A stretch of DNA of 64,000 nucleotides. It comes from Labia minor (taxonomy: Eukaryota > Arthropoda > Insecta > Dermaptera > Spongiphoridae). The stretch lies in contig OY720344.1 in the NCBI GenBank assembly GCA_963082975.1, positions 4,637,580-4,701,579 of the forward strand, written 5' to 3'. A program made the position numbers and the translations under genes. The notes under the pieces were generated by a model. That model was not told the DNA's origin. It worked only from the letters and a program-made list of their open reading frames with translations, and searched no databases. This document shows positions 33,836 to 46,431 of the stretch, piece by piece (the first letter of the stretch is position 1; every line of letters begins with the position of its first letter).

Positions 33836-34631
33836 TAGGTATATTAAATGAAAAAAAATTAGAAAATATTAATATACACTTATATGATAGAGAGAGAGAG
33901 AGAGGGAGAGAAAGAGAGAAAGGGAAGATACGAGATTAGAACCCTTTAGAAAAAGCTTATAGAAATTTTCCCTTCAGGCATGGTTTTGCGACTTTTAATG
34001 AAGTTTATTATATATATATATATATATAAACTTTTACTGTGACAGAAAACAAATTTACTACAGTGGTTGTTTTTTAAAGTAAAAAAAAAAAAAAATTAAA
34101 TAAAATAAAGCAACAACTTTAAAACACACAAAAAAAAAGAGAAGAAAAGTAGCGAGTTTAATAGAAGAACAAGAAAGTACAGAAAAAAAATAATGAATTT
34201 TGCATAAAGTTTAAACTCATTACAAAAACACATCAAATACAATTTATATATATATTCATAGACTTTCAGTTAGACAAGGAATGTCTGTTATTTTGCAAAT
34301 ATTTTAAGCTCTTGTCTTGTAAGAGATTTATCTAAGAATCTCAAGTTTTGAATATAAATGGGAAAAATAATAAAAAAAAAAAACAAAAAGAAAAAGAAGT
34401 TATAAATTGTAAAATTCGATTAATGAATTATAATGAGAGTAAAATTTTATTAAAAACTAACCTAAGAAACGTTGTGTTATTATAACATTATTATATTATA
34501 ACATACTCATTGATTTATTTATATATTTAATTAATAAGAATTATTTATATTTAAACTAAAATCTATTATTTATTTATTTATTAAATTGATCATTATATTA
34601 TAATGAAATTACATACTTAATGAAAAAATTC
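33431..34631. other. AT-rich non-coding
   Basis: (GA)n at about 33887-33925, (TA)n at about 34008-34028. No supported gene. Confidence 0.4.
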
Positions 34632-35320
34632 CATTAGAATGGCAGGAAGCAATTATTATCCCAATTTTTAAGAAGGAAAATAAATAGTACTACACACAGG
34701 AATATATCTCTTTTGTCGACATCGTTTAAGATTCTCTGGAATATTATTTTATTAAAATTACAACCCTATGCAGAGGATAATATTAATAGGAGAATATCAA
34801 TGCAGATTCAGGCCAAATCGATCAATATTAGATCAAATATTTTCATTGAGGAAGATATTTTAGAAATTCGTTAAAATGGGGTAAAACAAAGAGACGCACT
34901 ATTACCAATTTTATTTAATTTAATACTGGAATATGTGATTGTGATTAGACAAATTGGAGAAAAATAAAACGGAATTCAATTAAATAAAAAAATTCAAATA
35001 TTAGGTTAGGCAAACGACTTAAATATAATAGGAGATTCGGCAATTGCAATTAAAGCAGGAAACGTTGAAATTAATAGTGCTAAAACAAAATATTTAGTAG
35101 TAACAGAGAGGAACAGTATTAACACACAAAACGTAGAATTTGAAAATGTAAAAAAGTTTTTAATACTTGTATTTGAAAATAGAGGATTCTTCACAGCATT
35201 TATGGGCCAAATAAAGATGAGGGGAATGGCGGAGACTGCATAACGAGGAAGAAATGTGGTTGCTGCGGCCAAGAACTTTCGAGTTCCGTAGAGCCACAGA
35301 GATAGTTAGAATAATGAAAT
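34632..35320 (+). pseudogene. LINE reverse-transcriptase relic
   Basis: Across several frames the order of RT motifs is preserved: EWQEAIIIPIFKKENK (about 34638), ISLLSTSFKIL-like, GVKQRDALLPILFNLILEYV (about 34877-34940; the active form would have QGD), AND-LNII in place of YADD (about 35008-35030), and KTKYLVVTERN (35080-35115). Numerous stops and frameshifts. It resembles the widespread insect endonuclease/reverse-transcriptase LINEs (Jockey/RTE-like). It is a dead 5'- and 3'-truncated fragment. Confidence 0.7.
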
Positions 35321-36499
35321 TAATATCAAAGTAGAAAAAGATTTTCTATTTATAAGTTCACATATTTATACAAGTTTTTAAAGATATTTAAAAAAAAAAA
35401 AAAATAGATAAAATCAAAGTCTATGGTTGTGATTCGATTCAACACACCACAAAGAGTGTTTAAACTTATAAATTTTTTTAGAATTTCTTCAATATTTTAA
35501 TATAATTATATGAAAAACAAAATAAAAAAAATCGGCAAGTATTAGATTAAAAAGTAGTAATAATAAAATTTTTATAAACAAGAATATAATTTATATATAA
35601 CTTGTTAGTTATTATAATTATATGTTAAGTCTGTTAAAAATTTGAAAAAAAAATAAATAATTTATTTAATTTTTTTTTTTTTAATAAATTTATTTTTTTA
35701 TGTAAGCTAGTGTTATCATAAATATATCTGTAAATCATAAATACATTACAAGTTCACCAAGCACAAGTCTTTTTGATTTTTAACCTTAAATTTATAAAAC
35801 TTTTGAAATTTTTTTTCCCTAAAATCTACCACACGTCACTAGTAGGTGGCAATGTTTTTATTATTTTTTCCTTTCGAATAATGAGACGTAACCAGATTTG
35901 AAACAGGAAATGATTTCTTCCAAACATCATCATCATCACTAAAGAAAAACTTGTCAACAAACTGTTTTGTCATAGAATTGTAACAAGCAAGCAATACAAT
36001 TCATAAATAGAAAATTCAATTGATTCCTCATAATTTTTTAAGAATAAAATATAATTTGTAATAATGAGTTTATATTTTACCAATTGTACATATAATAGAT
36101 GGAAGATATAATATATTTATTACTAGAATAATCAATATATTCAAAAATACATTTAGCGTTAAAGTGGAAAATGGATTTCTCAGTCAGATTTAAATTAATT
36201 AAATAGCAAAGATATTAAATATTTTAACAGTAGGTAATTAATTGTATTAGCCACTCTGTGACTATCTGACTGACTAAGGTAATAGTAATAATAGGATAGA
36301 AACAAGTCATGTTTGTTTTCAAATTACATTAATTAATATAACTAGTAGGTGGAGGGATAATAAATATTATAGGTGTAACAACATAATAGACAAGGCAATT
36401 GTAAAAATAAGTCGAATTTTGTCAATTTTATTTCGATAAATGCTAAATAAAAGAGATTTGAGGATAAAAATGTCTGCCCCCCTGTATCTCCAAAGTGAT
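35321..36499. other. AT-rich non-coding
   Basis: No feature supported. Confidence 0.4.
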
Positions 36500-36640
36500 T
36501 AAATTAATTCAATTAATTAGAACACGGTTATGAGAAATGTATCAGTGTTGATGGAGATTATGTTGAAAAATATAGCAAAAAAAAAATTTAAAAACATCGT
36601 TTTTCTTGGTCAGGCCGGAAACTTTTCACCCCATCCTCGT
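36500..36640 (+). mobile_element. M1 mariner right-end fragment
   Basis: AACACGGTTATGAGAAATGT, ATCAGTGTTGATGGAGATTA and GGCCGGAAACTTTTCACCCC reach the intact terminus CATCCTCG at 36640. Matches the end of the M1 copy at 49.0 kb. Confidence 0.7.
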
Positions 36641-37856
36641 CGTTGATATGAGATAATTCTATTTTTTAATTTTTTTTTTATATTAAATTCTAATTTGTTA
36701 TTTATTTTCGATTATGTGAAATAAGAATATTGTGAAAAAAATTGCAAAATAATAAATTTAATGAATTTTTTTTTTGTGACATATTTGGATTTTCTAAATC
36801 TAGATTAAGAAACTTTGTGATAGATATGTAAAGAAAAAAAAATTAAATTCTGCGTAAAATGCAAATAAAAACCTTATATATATTAAAGACAGAGTGGAAG
36901 ATAATTTTTTTTTCTTTTTCCTTTATATATATATATGTATGAAGTAGGCGTAGAGAGATGAATAGAGAGATACAACAACAGGTGGGTAATAAATTGTATC
37001 CACTTGAAATGTTTCAACTTCAATCTTTTTTTCTATTTCTTTTCATTTTTAAGTTGTCACTTTACTTTTTTAATTTATAATAATACTACTAAATCTATTA
37101 GATTGTTCTCTATCTATATTTGCGCATAACAAATTATATAAATATATATTAGTATAAGACATTAAGTATTTAATAATTAATACATTATAAACTGGTTATT
37201 ATATAGTATATTGTTTTTGAGGATATTATTAACAAGTGTTTGTTCGGAAGTTGAACCGATTATAACGAAATTAGCCATATTATTCAATTTTCTATTTTTA
37301 TCTTATAATTTACCTTGTTTATCTAAATAAATAAGATCATCATCATTCAATATAAAAATAAAGATAATTAATAATGATTGAAAAAAAAACTCAATTGTAA
37401 TGCTTTTGTCTTGACTTCAAAGAATATATATAATTTAGTTAATTAATATTATATGAAAATTAATAAAATTAATAAATATATTAATTTTTATTTTTATTCT
37501 ATTTATTTTTATTTGCAATCAGATTTATTATATAACTTTTAGCAAATTTGATAACAGATAAATTGATATGAAGAGTCAGTCTGTCATGTAGCGATGACTG
37601 CCCTAACTAGATTTATTTTCCATTTATTTGTTTGCATTCGCTCTTCTGTGTCTTTCTTCTCCTCACTGTTAGGCTGTTGTCCAGTAGAACTACAGCCGAT
37701 TTATTGGTGTGATCCTCCAATTACTTTAATATTTATGGTTATAATTTGTTCATTTGTTAATTTCTTTATAATTCAAAAAGTAAATAAAAAAAAAACATTT
37801 AAGAAAAAATAAGTTTTTTCGCATATAAAATAAAATGAGACAATTATAAGTACAAA
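36641..37856. other. AT-rich non-coding
   Basis: No supported gene. The short open frame at about 37594-37812 has a hydrophobic composition but no homology I recognise. Confidence 0.35.
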
Positions 37857-39060
37857 TTAATTTTCTTCACTTATTAGTATCTTGCCAGAGATAGTATTGC
37901 GATCACGAAAATTTTCGATGTCGAGATTTTGAGTTTTTATAAGTTTAGAAGGTTCCTGAATCATTTTCACTAAGGTTGAGAAAAATGTCTGTGTGTGTGT
38001 ATGTGTGTGTATGTATGTATGTATGCATGCATGTGTTGTGTGTGTGTATATGTATGCAGTGACGTACCTAGAACTTTTGCCGCCCGGGGCGATCTCCAGT
38101 TTGCCGCCCTTTCTATTATATGTCAATCAAAAAGTGGTTTTTATAAATAAATACACATAAATAAATTATTAAGTTATTTAATTAATATTAATTAATACAT
38201 AGAATAAATTTTAAACCTAGCAGACCGCCTTCCGCCGGCCCTGCTTTTCAAAAGAAAAATCGATGATTTAAAAAAATATTGGTATATCACTTCAAAATAA
38301 CCATATAAACTTTTCAAAAGAAATGACATTTATAAACTGATATCAAAAAATTTTAGTTAGGAAAAATTGCCGAACAAAATCGTAAAGATGCGTTTATGAA
38401 TTCAACGAATTTTAATGAATACAATAAAATAAAATGATTATCCTGTTCTTGGAATTAGAATTCAAAATTTACACTAAAATGCATTTACATACACCGAGGA
38501 ATAATATTCGAAATCATATAGTTAATCATAATTTATATAAATCAAATAGTAAACTTATAATAATCATAATAATCATTTATTATTCAAGAAAGAAAAAAAA
38601 TAAATATGAAATGAAAAAGTTGCTTTTTACAACTATAACTAAATATAAAAAATGCCGCCCCAAGATAAGTGCCGCCCGGTGCGGACCGCACCCACCGCCA
38701 CCCCCTAGGTACGCCACTGTATGTATGTATGTAGACAATATTACGCAAAAAAGGTTTAAGATAGAATAATGAAATTTGGTATACGGGCTTTATTCAAAAT
38801 TCGTATTTTTCTATCAACTTTTGAGAAATGTAGCTCAACCGGAAGAGGGTCATTACCTACAACGTTTTGATTTTTTTTCCTCTAAAGTGACCATAAAAAT
38901 AAAGATATATGTTTGTTAGTTTTTCACATGATTAAAAATTGTATAAAACTGCTATATATAGAATTTCAGCTTGATTGAATCGCTGAAAGTAGCGGAATTA
39001 ATTTTTTAACATTGCAAATCACGCACCAACACGTGACGTGGTGCCATCAACAAAGAGTCA
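37857..39060 (-). mobile_element. Diverged type-A-like repeat split by a hAT element
   Basis: Read on the minus strand, 37860-38000 parallels the right part of type A (TCGACATCGAAAA, then CAGACAT before a (CA)n/(CATA)n tract). After the hAT insertion it continues from 38728 with TGAAATTTGGTATAC and CAACCGGAAG boxes. Its far segment (38966-39045, TGAATCGCTGAAAGTA...ACGTGACGTGGTG) recurs at 44170-44245. Old and diverged; boundaries approximate. Confidence 0.5.
38057..38719. mobile_element. Non-autonomous hAT element inserted in a (TATG)n tract
   Basis: Ends CAGTGACGTACCTAG (38057) and CTAGGTACGCCACTG (to 38719) are hAT-type inverted repeats with GCCGCCC-rich subterminal sequence. The flanking TATGTATG (38049-38056 and 38720-38727) fits an 8-bp duplication, although the target is itself a TATG repeat. 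Internal sequence is AT-rich without transposase. Confidence 0.85.
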
Positions 39061-39367
39061 AAAATAATAATAAATATTCTTTATTAATTTTAATTTATAA
39101 TATATAATTAATTAAATTTAAATATAATATAAGTATTCAATTCAAATAGTCGAGGGGTGACACTCCAGATTTATTTATAAATTAGTTTGTAAAATAGTCT
39201 TAATAATTTTAAAAAAACATTTATTTTATTTTTTGTGGTTTATTTGTTTATCATTTATTAAAAGTAATCAAATTTAGTTGACTTTTTTAAATGAATATCA
39301 TTTTTTTATAATATACCTAAATGAATCGACAAGGAAATAAAATTGTTGCAGACGTAAAATAATACAA

Positions 39368-39402
<35 letters not shown>

Positions 39403-39513
39403 TCTTCTTTAAAAAAAGTTTAATACTACTATTCCTACTACTCTTAGTAATAATAATAAAAATAAAAATGAATATTCATTTTATTTTACTAGAGAATTGA
39501 TTTTAGTAAAGAA

Positions 39514-39555
<42 letters not shown>

Positions 39556-40886
39556 TTTGATATCATAGAGAATGAAGGGAAATTATGTGGAAAATTGAAT
39601 GAATATAAAAACCCCCTCCTCCTTTTCTATTTAATTCTTTCTCTCTCTCTCTCTTCTTTTTCATATGTCAATGTTCATACAAACGTATATAGACAGAAAT
39701 TATGAATGAATAAATGTTAAAAATATTTAACATAAGAGAGAAACTATTATTATAATACTCCTTATTATTAATATATTATTAATACTAGAATATAGATGTG
39801 TGTTTGATTTTTTTCTTAACAAAGAGAATGAGATTAAAAATTTAATGTAATAAAGTCTTAAAAAATAAACCATAATACATTACAATATATAATATTTAAA
39901 TGAGACATTCATTCATTCAATGAAATTAATTAGAAGGAAAATTTAAAAAAAAAATATGTTAAGTGTAATTGTTTTTTTTTTTTGTTTTTTTTTTGCTTCA
40001 ATTTCAAATTATGTATACTTTATAAGAAATCATTTTGAAAATTTGGCATATTAAATAATTTTGAAGAGCACTTTTTTCAAAGTAAATAAAATCTTGTTGA
40101 CACATTAATGAAGTGATTTTAATCAAAATTGTAAAATCATTGATATATTATATTGACTTTTTTAGTTTGCTAGCTAGAAATATTGTGTAACATCCCATAT
40201 TGATATACATGTGTTGGGGAGACATTGGACATAGGATGGGGAGATTTTGGATATACATATTTTAAAGAAAATTTACTTTTATAGACTTATTAGATAACAT
40301 TAATTTAAACTTCAGATGGCCAGTGTTTGTTCCGGAGGAAGTTCAACAATCCCTGCAGTTTACACAGACAACCAGTTTTCTTCGAACTCTATGTGGAGGA
40401 GTACATTGTACTACTGCAGACCCAATCCAAAGTAAAATTTTTTATTTCTCCAGGTTTTGTCTTTCATACCCATCTGAAGAACATTTAATTCGTTATTTAC
40501 TAACAAAAAGTCCGCCTTTTATTTCTTAAAGAGGATATATATTTTATCTCATCCTCCCTCAAACCTCAAAGGGTTGAAATTTGTATAACCAATTTTTTCC
40601 ATACTGGATTTGTGAAGGTGGGTAATTATAATTCGTCAAGAAGAATATTTATTACAATTATTTTCTGAAAACAAATTTATAAAATAGAATATTGTTAATA
40701 ATTTGTATATAACTCCTTCCCTCTCCAAAAGTGTTAACCAATTTTACCTGTACTCTGGACCATGTGCCGTTACACAAATATTTGATCATAAAACTAAATT
40801 ATGAATATTATAATAATATGTAATTATGTAAAGTTTAAAATTTCCAATACCTTAAAGGTGCACAGTGAAAAGAGAAGACTTTAGGG
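39061..40886. other. AT-rich non-coding with microsatellites
   Basis: (TA)n at about 39367-39392; (CA)n then (GA)n at about 39512-39554; (CT)n near 39637-39652. At 40195-40530 a less AT-rich stretch has two overlapping open frames (ending at 40436 and 40529) that look like a decayed transposon gene, but no family could be named. Confidence 0.4.
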
Positions 40887-41340
40887 CAGGGGTTGGAAAA
40901 CTACGACCCGTGGGCCAAATCCGGCCCAACATCTATTTTTATCCGACCTGTGGATAAATATTGTCATTTTTTATGTAAATGCAAAAGAAATTTCCATATT
41001 TCAAAATCCATTTGAGTGTGCGATTAACCCTACTTCTGTCAGAACTTCAGTTAAAAGTCATTGATGTGCAAAAATGATGACACACTAAAAACGGTAAAGT
41101 TCAAAGGTACATATATGGATCTGACACAATTCTATTTCCGAAAATTAAAATCATATCGACGAGGGATTATCTGTATTTGGAAGTACATATCAATTTGAAA
41201 AGACATTTTCGAAAATGAAGTATACCAAATAGCAATACAGATGATTATTAACACAGATGACCATTTTCAAATAACTTTAATTATAGGAAGTACTAACTTT
41301 GTACCCAATTATGATGAAATTAATATATCAAAAAGAAAAA
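40887..41340 (+). pseudogene. Decayed hAT element with transposase C-terminal remnant
   Basis: Begins CAGGGGTTGGAAAACTACGA and CCCGTGGGCC, a hAT terminus of the CAGGGGT type. Near 41185-41320 broken frames give YQFEKTFSKMKY and FVPNYDEINISKR, corresponding to the CEQxFS...K and xPDIxxL..K segments at the C-terminus of the intact transposase at 61.6 kb. No right terminus or target duplication is recognisable. Confidence 0.6.
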
Positions 41341-41411
41341 CAATTACATTCATCACATTAATGAAAAGTTTATTATTTACTTAATTAATTAATTTAAAAT
41401 TTATAAATAGG

Positions 41412-41614
41412 TTTTTTGAAACAGTTTTTGGTCTAACGTTAGCAAACGCGGCACCCACGTTGCACACAGCTTTCCATATTCAAAGGCTTGTGCAAAATAT
41501 TTCGCACAGGTTCAGCTGACATCGTACACGTCTCAGTTATTTTTAATGTTGGAAAATAAAGCAAAAAATAAAATTTAAAAAAATCGTTTTTCTTGCTCAG
41601 GCCGGAAACTTGTG
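41412..41614 (-). mobile_element. M1 mariner fragment
   Basis: GGTCTAACGTTAGCAAACGC, then GGCACCCACGTTGCACACAG and the end TCTTGCTCAGGCCGGAAACT match the right half of the M1 copy at 14.3 kb. The transposase piece is interrupted. Confidence 0.65.
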
Positions 41615-43046
41615 TATAAATAAGACACTTTTCTCTTATTTATTTATTTATTTAATTTTTTTCCCTATCAATATCTTTATGATTGGATATGTTTAAAAAA
41701 ATTTAAATTCATTCATTCATTTTGTCATATTATATAAAATCGATAAACAATATACGAATATAATAATTTGTTAAATTCAATTTTAACTATCTATTGGCTA
41801 TATCTACAATACACAATACTACATTTATACTGGTAGAATTCAATTTACATACAATCAATCGTCAATATTGATTATTATTAAGTTCCATTGTGAATAAACA
41901 AAATTAAATATTAAAAAAAAACAAACAAAAACAAATACAACAAAATTATATATATATACATATATGGTAGCAAAATTGAACCAAATGGTGGTTGTTGATG
42001 GTGGATAAATGGTAAGGGAATATAAATAGATAGAGATACGATTTAATATTCTACATATACAAATCTACATAACATATATAATATTATATGGATTTTGTTA
42101 TCAATACCTACCTATGTGTAAATATGTTTGTCAAATCATTTGTATTCTTCATTTCTATTTGTTTGTTTTGTTTTTTTGGTTGTTTTTGTTTCTTGTTTTG
42201 TTATTATTTGTTGTTGTTGTTGCTGACAACAACGACGAGATTAATCTGCGGTCATTTTGACTTGACAAATAAAGTCCATTCCAAAAAAAAAAAAAAAAAT
42301 CTGACTGAATGAATATCATCACTTTTTTTTCTATGCAAATGCGATTATAACACCCATCAAAAACAAAAACAAAATACGTAAAAATAAATAAATAAATAAC
42401 ATTCGATCTATTCTCGTACGTTATTATTATTATTATTATTATTATTATTGTTTATAGCCAACAATTTTAAACTTTAAATATAAACTTTTTATTAAATACA
42501 CACATATATTATAATATTTAATTTAATTCTCATCAATACTCATCTTCAAATATTCATATCTAAATTACATATTTTTCCCCAATTTAATTTGTGAACAATT
42601 CGTATCGGGATTATTGTATTTTTGCCATCATCCTCCAACTACCCTCTCTACTCTTTCTCTCTCCTACACACAGACACACACACACATACACACACATTCA
42701 CTCAATTCAAAACCATTCATATCACCCACTAATCATTCATTCACCTTCTGAATTGCAATTTTTAAGTGAGATTTGAAATTGAGAGAGAAAGAGAATGGAA
42801 TTAGATTCAAAGCCAAACGATAATTGCATGAATATATTTGTAGTAGTATGAATATATTGATATTCATTTTTTTTCCGTTTTTTTTTTATTTCTTTTTCTG
42901 CACGTCAAGTGTAAAAAAAAAACCACCAACGACAACAACCATTATAAAAATATAAATTTTTACAATGGAAATTTAAAAAAAAACAAAAACAAAAATTATT
43001 TTTTATGTTTAAAAATAATAAGGTAAATGTACTTAAAAATAATAAG
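41615..43046. other. AT-rich non-coding
   Basis: (ATT)n at about 42421-42449 and a (CA)n-type tract near 42667-42695. No supported gene. Confidence 0.4.
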
Positions 43047-44155
43047 GTAAATGTACCAGTGGTGGACCATGTTAAGAGAAATTTTCATTAAAAAACACTA
43101 TTATTCTGTAATAAAAGTGAGAATAAAAACAAAACAAGTGCTAACATATTGTACAACTATTTTTAATTATCACTACAACACAAACATTCGGTGAATTTAT
43201 ATTTAAATATTTTTTTAAAATTTTTTTCAAAACGTATTTTTTGTTCTAGTAGTGGGCCATCTGAAAATCGAAAGTTTCAGTAGTGGGCCACATTTTGATC
43301 CAGTAATGGACCATCAACCTAAAATGGGTTTAAAATAAATAAATGGAATAAAATGCACTAAGGATTGGTTTTATTAATATTTTTTATCATTTATTTTAAT
43401 TATTCTTTATATTTACAATTCTTATCCATATTTAAACGCGCGGTTTTTAAACAAGAAAGAAGGTCAGTTAATATAATCTAAAAGAGAAAGATAATGACAA
43501 TAATATAATTTAAAAAATACATTGGAAATTTTAGTAATATTAATTTAATATGATTATAATTATTCATATTAATATAATAATAAATATATTTTATTAAATT
43601 TATTATTATCAGTAATAAGATGTTTAAATATAATAAATTGTTGTTGATTTAATTTCATAAAATAATATTATAAAACTGATGAAATATAATTTAAGTTGTA
43701 AAGATTTAGTGATTTAGCCATGTTTATCTCAGTATTTGGCGACGTGGTCCACTACTGAATAAAATTGTTCTAGACACTTAAAACAAAAAAATCACGATAC
43801 ATCACATTTATTTTAATAAAAAAAAACGATTTTAGTAAAAAAAAAATTTAATCGAATTTTTTAGTAATGGGTTCCACTTTTGAAAAAATGAGATATTTGT
43901 TTCAGTAGCATATCCTTAACGTGTTGCATAAGAAACGAACCTTAAAATGCAAGAACGCCTCGTGTTTTAAAAAATTCATAATTATAATATAAATACAGCG
44001 ACTGGTCTCTGTTTCATTGTTAATCAATCCGAAAAAAGCTCTTCTTGATATTGATCGATATCTCAAGTTTAATTTGAAATTAAAAAGCTTATTTTGATCA
44101 AAAATCTATCAAATGGTCCATTACTGGTACAGTGGTACACGACTGGTACATTTAC
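43047..44155. mobile_element. 1.1-kb element with GTAAATGTACCAGT ends and repeated TGGACCA motifs
   Basis: Left end GTAAATGTACCAGTGGTGGA (43047) and right end ending ACTGGTACATTTAC (44155) are inverted. The motif AGT-(A/G)-(G/A)TGG-(A/G)CCA recurs internally at about 43060, 43250, 43272, 43302 and, inverted, at about 43744 and 44113. There is no coding frame. A partial duplication of the left end (GGTAAATGTACTTAAAAATA at 43022) precedes it. Superfamily not assigned. Confidence 0.55.
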
Positions 44156-44164
44156 TTAATTAAT

Positions 44165-44250
44165 TAAGCTTAATTGAATCGCTGAAAGTACCGGAAATAA
44201 TTTTTAACACGTTGACTGGCAATCACGTGACGTGGTGTCATGGCAAACAT
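44165..44250. repeat. Fragment shared with the 38.9-39.1 kb repeat
   Basis: AGCTTAATTGAATCGCTGAA, AGTACCGGAA and AATCACGTGACGTGGTG match 38968-39043 with a few changes. Confidence 0.6.
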
Positions 44251-45322
44251 TGTAAGTGACTTTCTGACTTTCTGATGTTGAAAATTGTCATTATAATATT
44301 TTTTGTTATTTTAAAAACAATTTATTTCTTTAATGTATATTCATTTAAAATGATAATTAATGAATATCTTATTTCAAATAAATATTTGAATATCTGAATA
44401 TTAAATTACTTATATTAGGATATTAATTAAAATAAGAAATTTTACTATAATAATTTAAATTTTTGATTATTATAAATAAAAAGAAAAAAAATTATATAAT
44501 TGAATAATTTTGTTTTGGAATTGTTAGAATTAACTAATATTAATAATTTCAGATACCTACATTTTTTAGGTACATATATTAGAATAAATGATAACTTTCA
44601 TTATCTTTTGAGACTAATGTCAACATTAGTCCAAATAAATGTAATTCATTCGAAAACCATGTCAATGTGTTTTTTAGGAATGGCAATATTTAAATAATGA
44701 TTATAATTAAATTAAGCTAATTAATGTAATTTTATATATTTTGAATTTTAATTGATTTCATTTGCATTAATTAATATCACATTTTATGTTTTTATAATTA
44801 AATTATATAATTAATGAATTAAGATTATAAATACATTTTAACCCTTTGAATAGTCACAAAAAAATTTCCTCATTATTATATTTAATTGTATATACGTTTT
44901 TTTTCATTTAAATACATAAAAAATAACAGTTCTTATAATAATATACTTAATCAAATCTATAAAATATACATATATTTTATATATATGTATATATTACAAT
45001 ATTTAAAATTATTTTCTTTTTTTAACGAATTTGATGATTTAATTGATGATATATTATGTTTAAATTGTCAGTCATAATAATTATTAATAATATATTTTTT
45101 CGACAGTAATACTTTATTTTACATACTTAGTCCTACAAAAATAAATAAAATATTATCAATGGAAGTCTTAATTGTTCAAATACCTATTTATATATATTCA
45201 GTATTTCTTTAAATTACATTTATTTATGAATTTTTTTTTTATTTATTGATTGAATATCTTAACTTTTCTTTTCATTATTAAATAAATAATTGAAATATCA
45301 AATTAATATACGTTTATATATA

Positions 45323-45354
<32 letters not shown>

Positions 45355-45405
45355 CTAATAAGAGATAGAAGAGAGCAACAAGAATAGGGACTGAGTGAAA
45401 GAGAA

Positions 45406-45438
<33 letters not shown>

Positions 45439-46137
45439 TTGTAACTTCAAAGGATTTGACCTTCTCGGTTACCCCTTAAGATATATTAATTTCCATTTCC
45501 GTTTGTATTAAACCCTAGAATTGGTTTTAACAGAGAATGTGGTTTAATTATATATATATATATATAGTCTTTTCATTTTGAATTGAAAGACAATCCACGA
45601 TTCCATTTATTAAATACCAATGCACACGTACTAGTAAGCTCTTTGTCTAAGTATTTTATTATATATTATATATATATATATATATGATACAAGAGATATA
45701 ATTTTATATATATTATATATATATATATATATATGACATTTATATAAAATGATTTAAATTTTCTATAGAATAAATTTTATTTTAAAGATAAAAAAAGGAT
45801 TATAATTTAATATATACCTAAATAAATCTATCAAGTACAATTTATTAAAGATTTTTGGCGAGAATTATATTTTATATGGCATTAATTGATTATAGGTCAT
45901 TTTCAAATATCCTTCGCGAATGGTATATATTTATTTATGAGAAAGACACATTAATACTATGTCTCAATTTCAAAAGATTTTCACCTTAAAAAATAAAAAA
46001 TAAACAAAATAATTTTTCTTTTTTTTTTTTAAAAAAATTAAATTTAAATTTTTATTTAATTATTTTATGTCGTTTTATTGTTTTTTTATTAATGGATTAT
46101 ACGATATAATAATTAAAAGTCGTATTTATTTTAAGTC
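44251..46137. other. AT-rich non-coding with long composite microsatellites
   Basis: (TA)n at about 45326-45353, (GA)n at about 45401-45438, and further (TA)n tracts at 45551-45566, 45668-45687 and 45706-45734. Open frames at 44500-44697 and 44886-45077 have no recognisable domain and only AT-driven composition. Confidence 0.4.
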
Positions 46138-46145
46138 ATATAAAG

Positions 46146-46423
46146 CAGCGGTTGCCAAAGTGGTGGTCCGCGAGAAAATTTGGCTGGTCCGCCGAAAAAT
46201 GTGGAATATACTTACTCATCATGTTAAGTTGTTTTAAGATGCATTAAAACATGATTCAATACATAACAATACGTGATAAGTTATAAAAACTCAATGTTTG
46301 TGTTCTTTGATCACAATTTTTATTTATAAATATATTTAAAACTTAAAAAATCCTATTAGTGGTCCGCGGGATTTAAATTATGAATTACCTGGTCCGTGAG
46401 GTCAAAAAGTTTGGCGACCGCTG
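46146..46423. mobile_element. 278-bp hAT MITE
   Basis: Ends CAGCGGTTGCCAAAGTGG and AAAAGTTTGGCGACCGCTG are inverted, with TGGTCCGC-type subterminal repeats. A perfect 8-bp duplication ATATAAAG flanks it (46138-46145 and 46424-46431). Confidence 0.9.
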
Positions 46424-46431
46424 ATATAAAG

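Noticed and set aside
40320..40529. 68-codon frame that could be a small gene
   Set aside because: An overlapping frame is equally open, no start context or domain is evident and the context is repeat-like; kept only as a possible decayed transposon.
43430..43456. AACGCGCGGTTT/AAAC short palindrome
   Set aside because: Too short and isolated within a transposon to be interpreted.
44500..45077. Two frames considered as possible micro-exons or last exon of another gene
   Set aside because: Splice sites can be proposed but no set of exons joins in phase, and composition is that of random AT-rich DNA.
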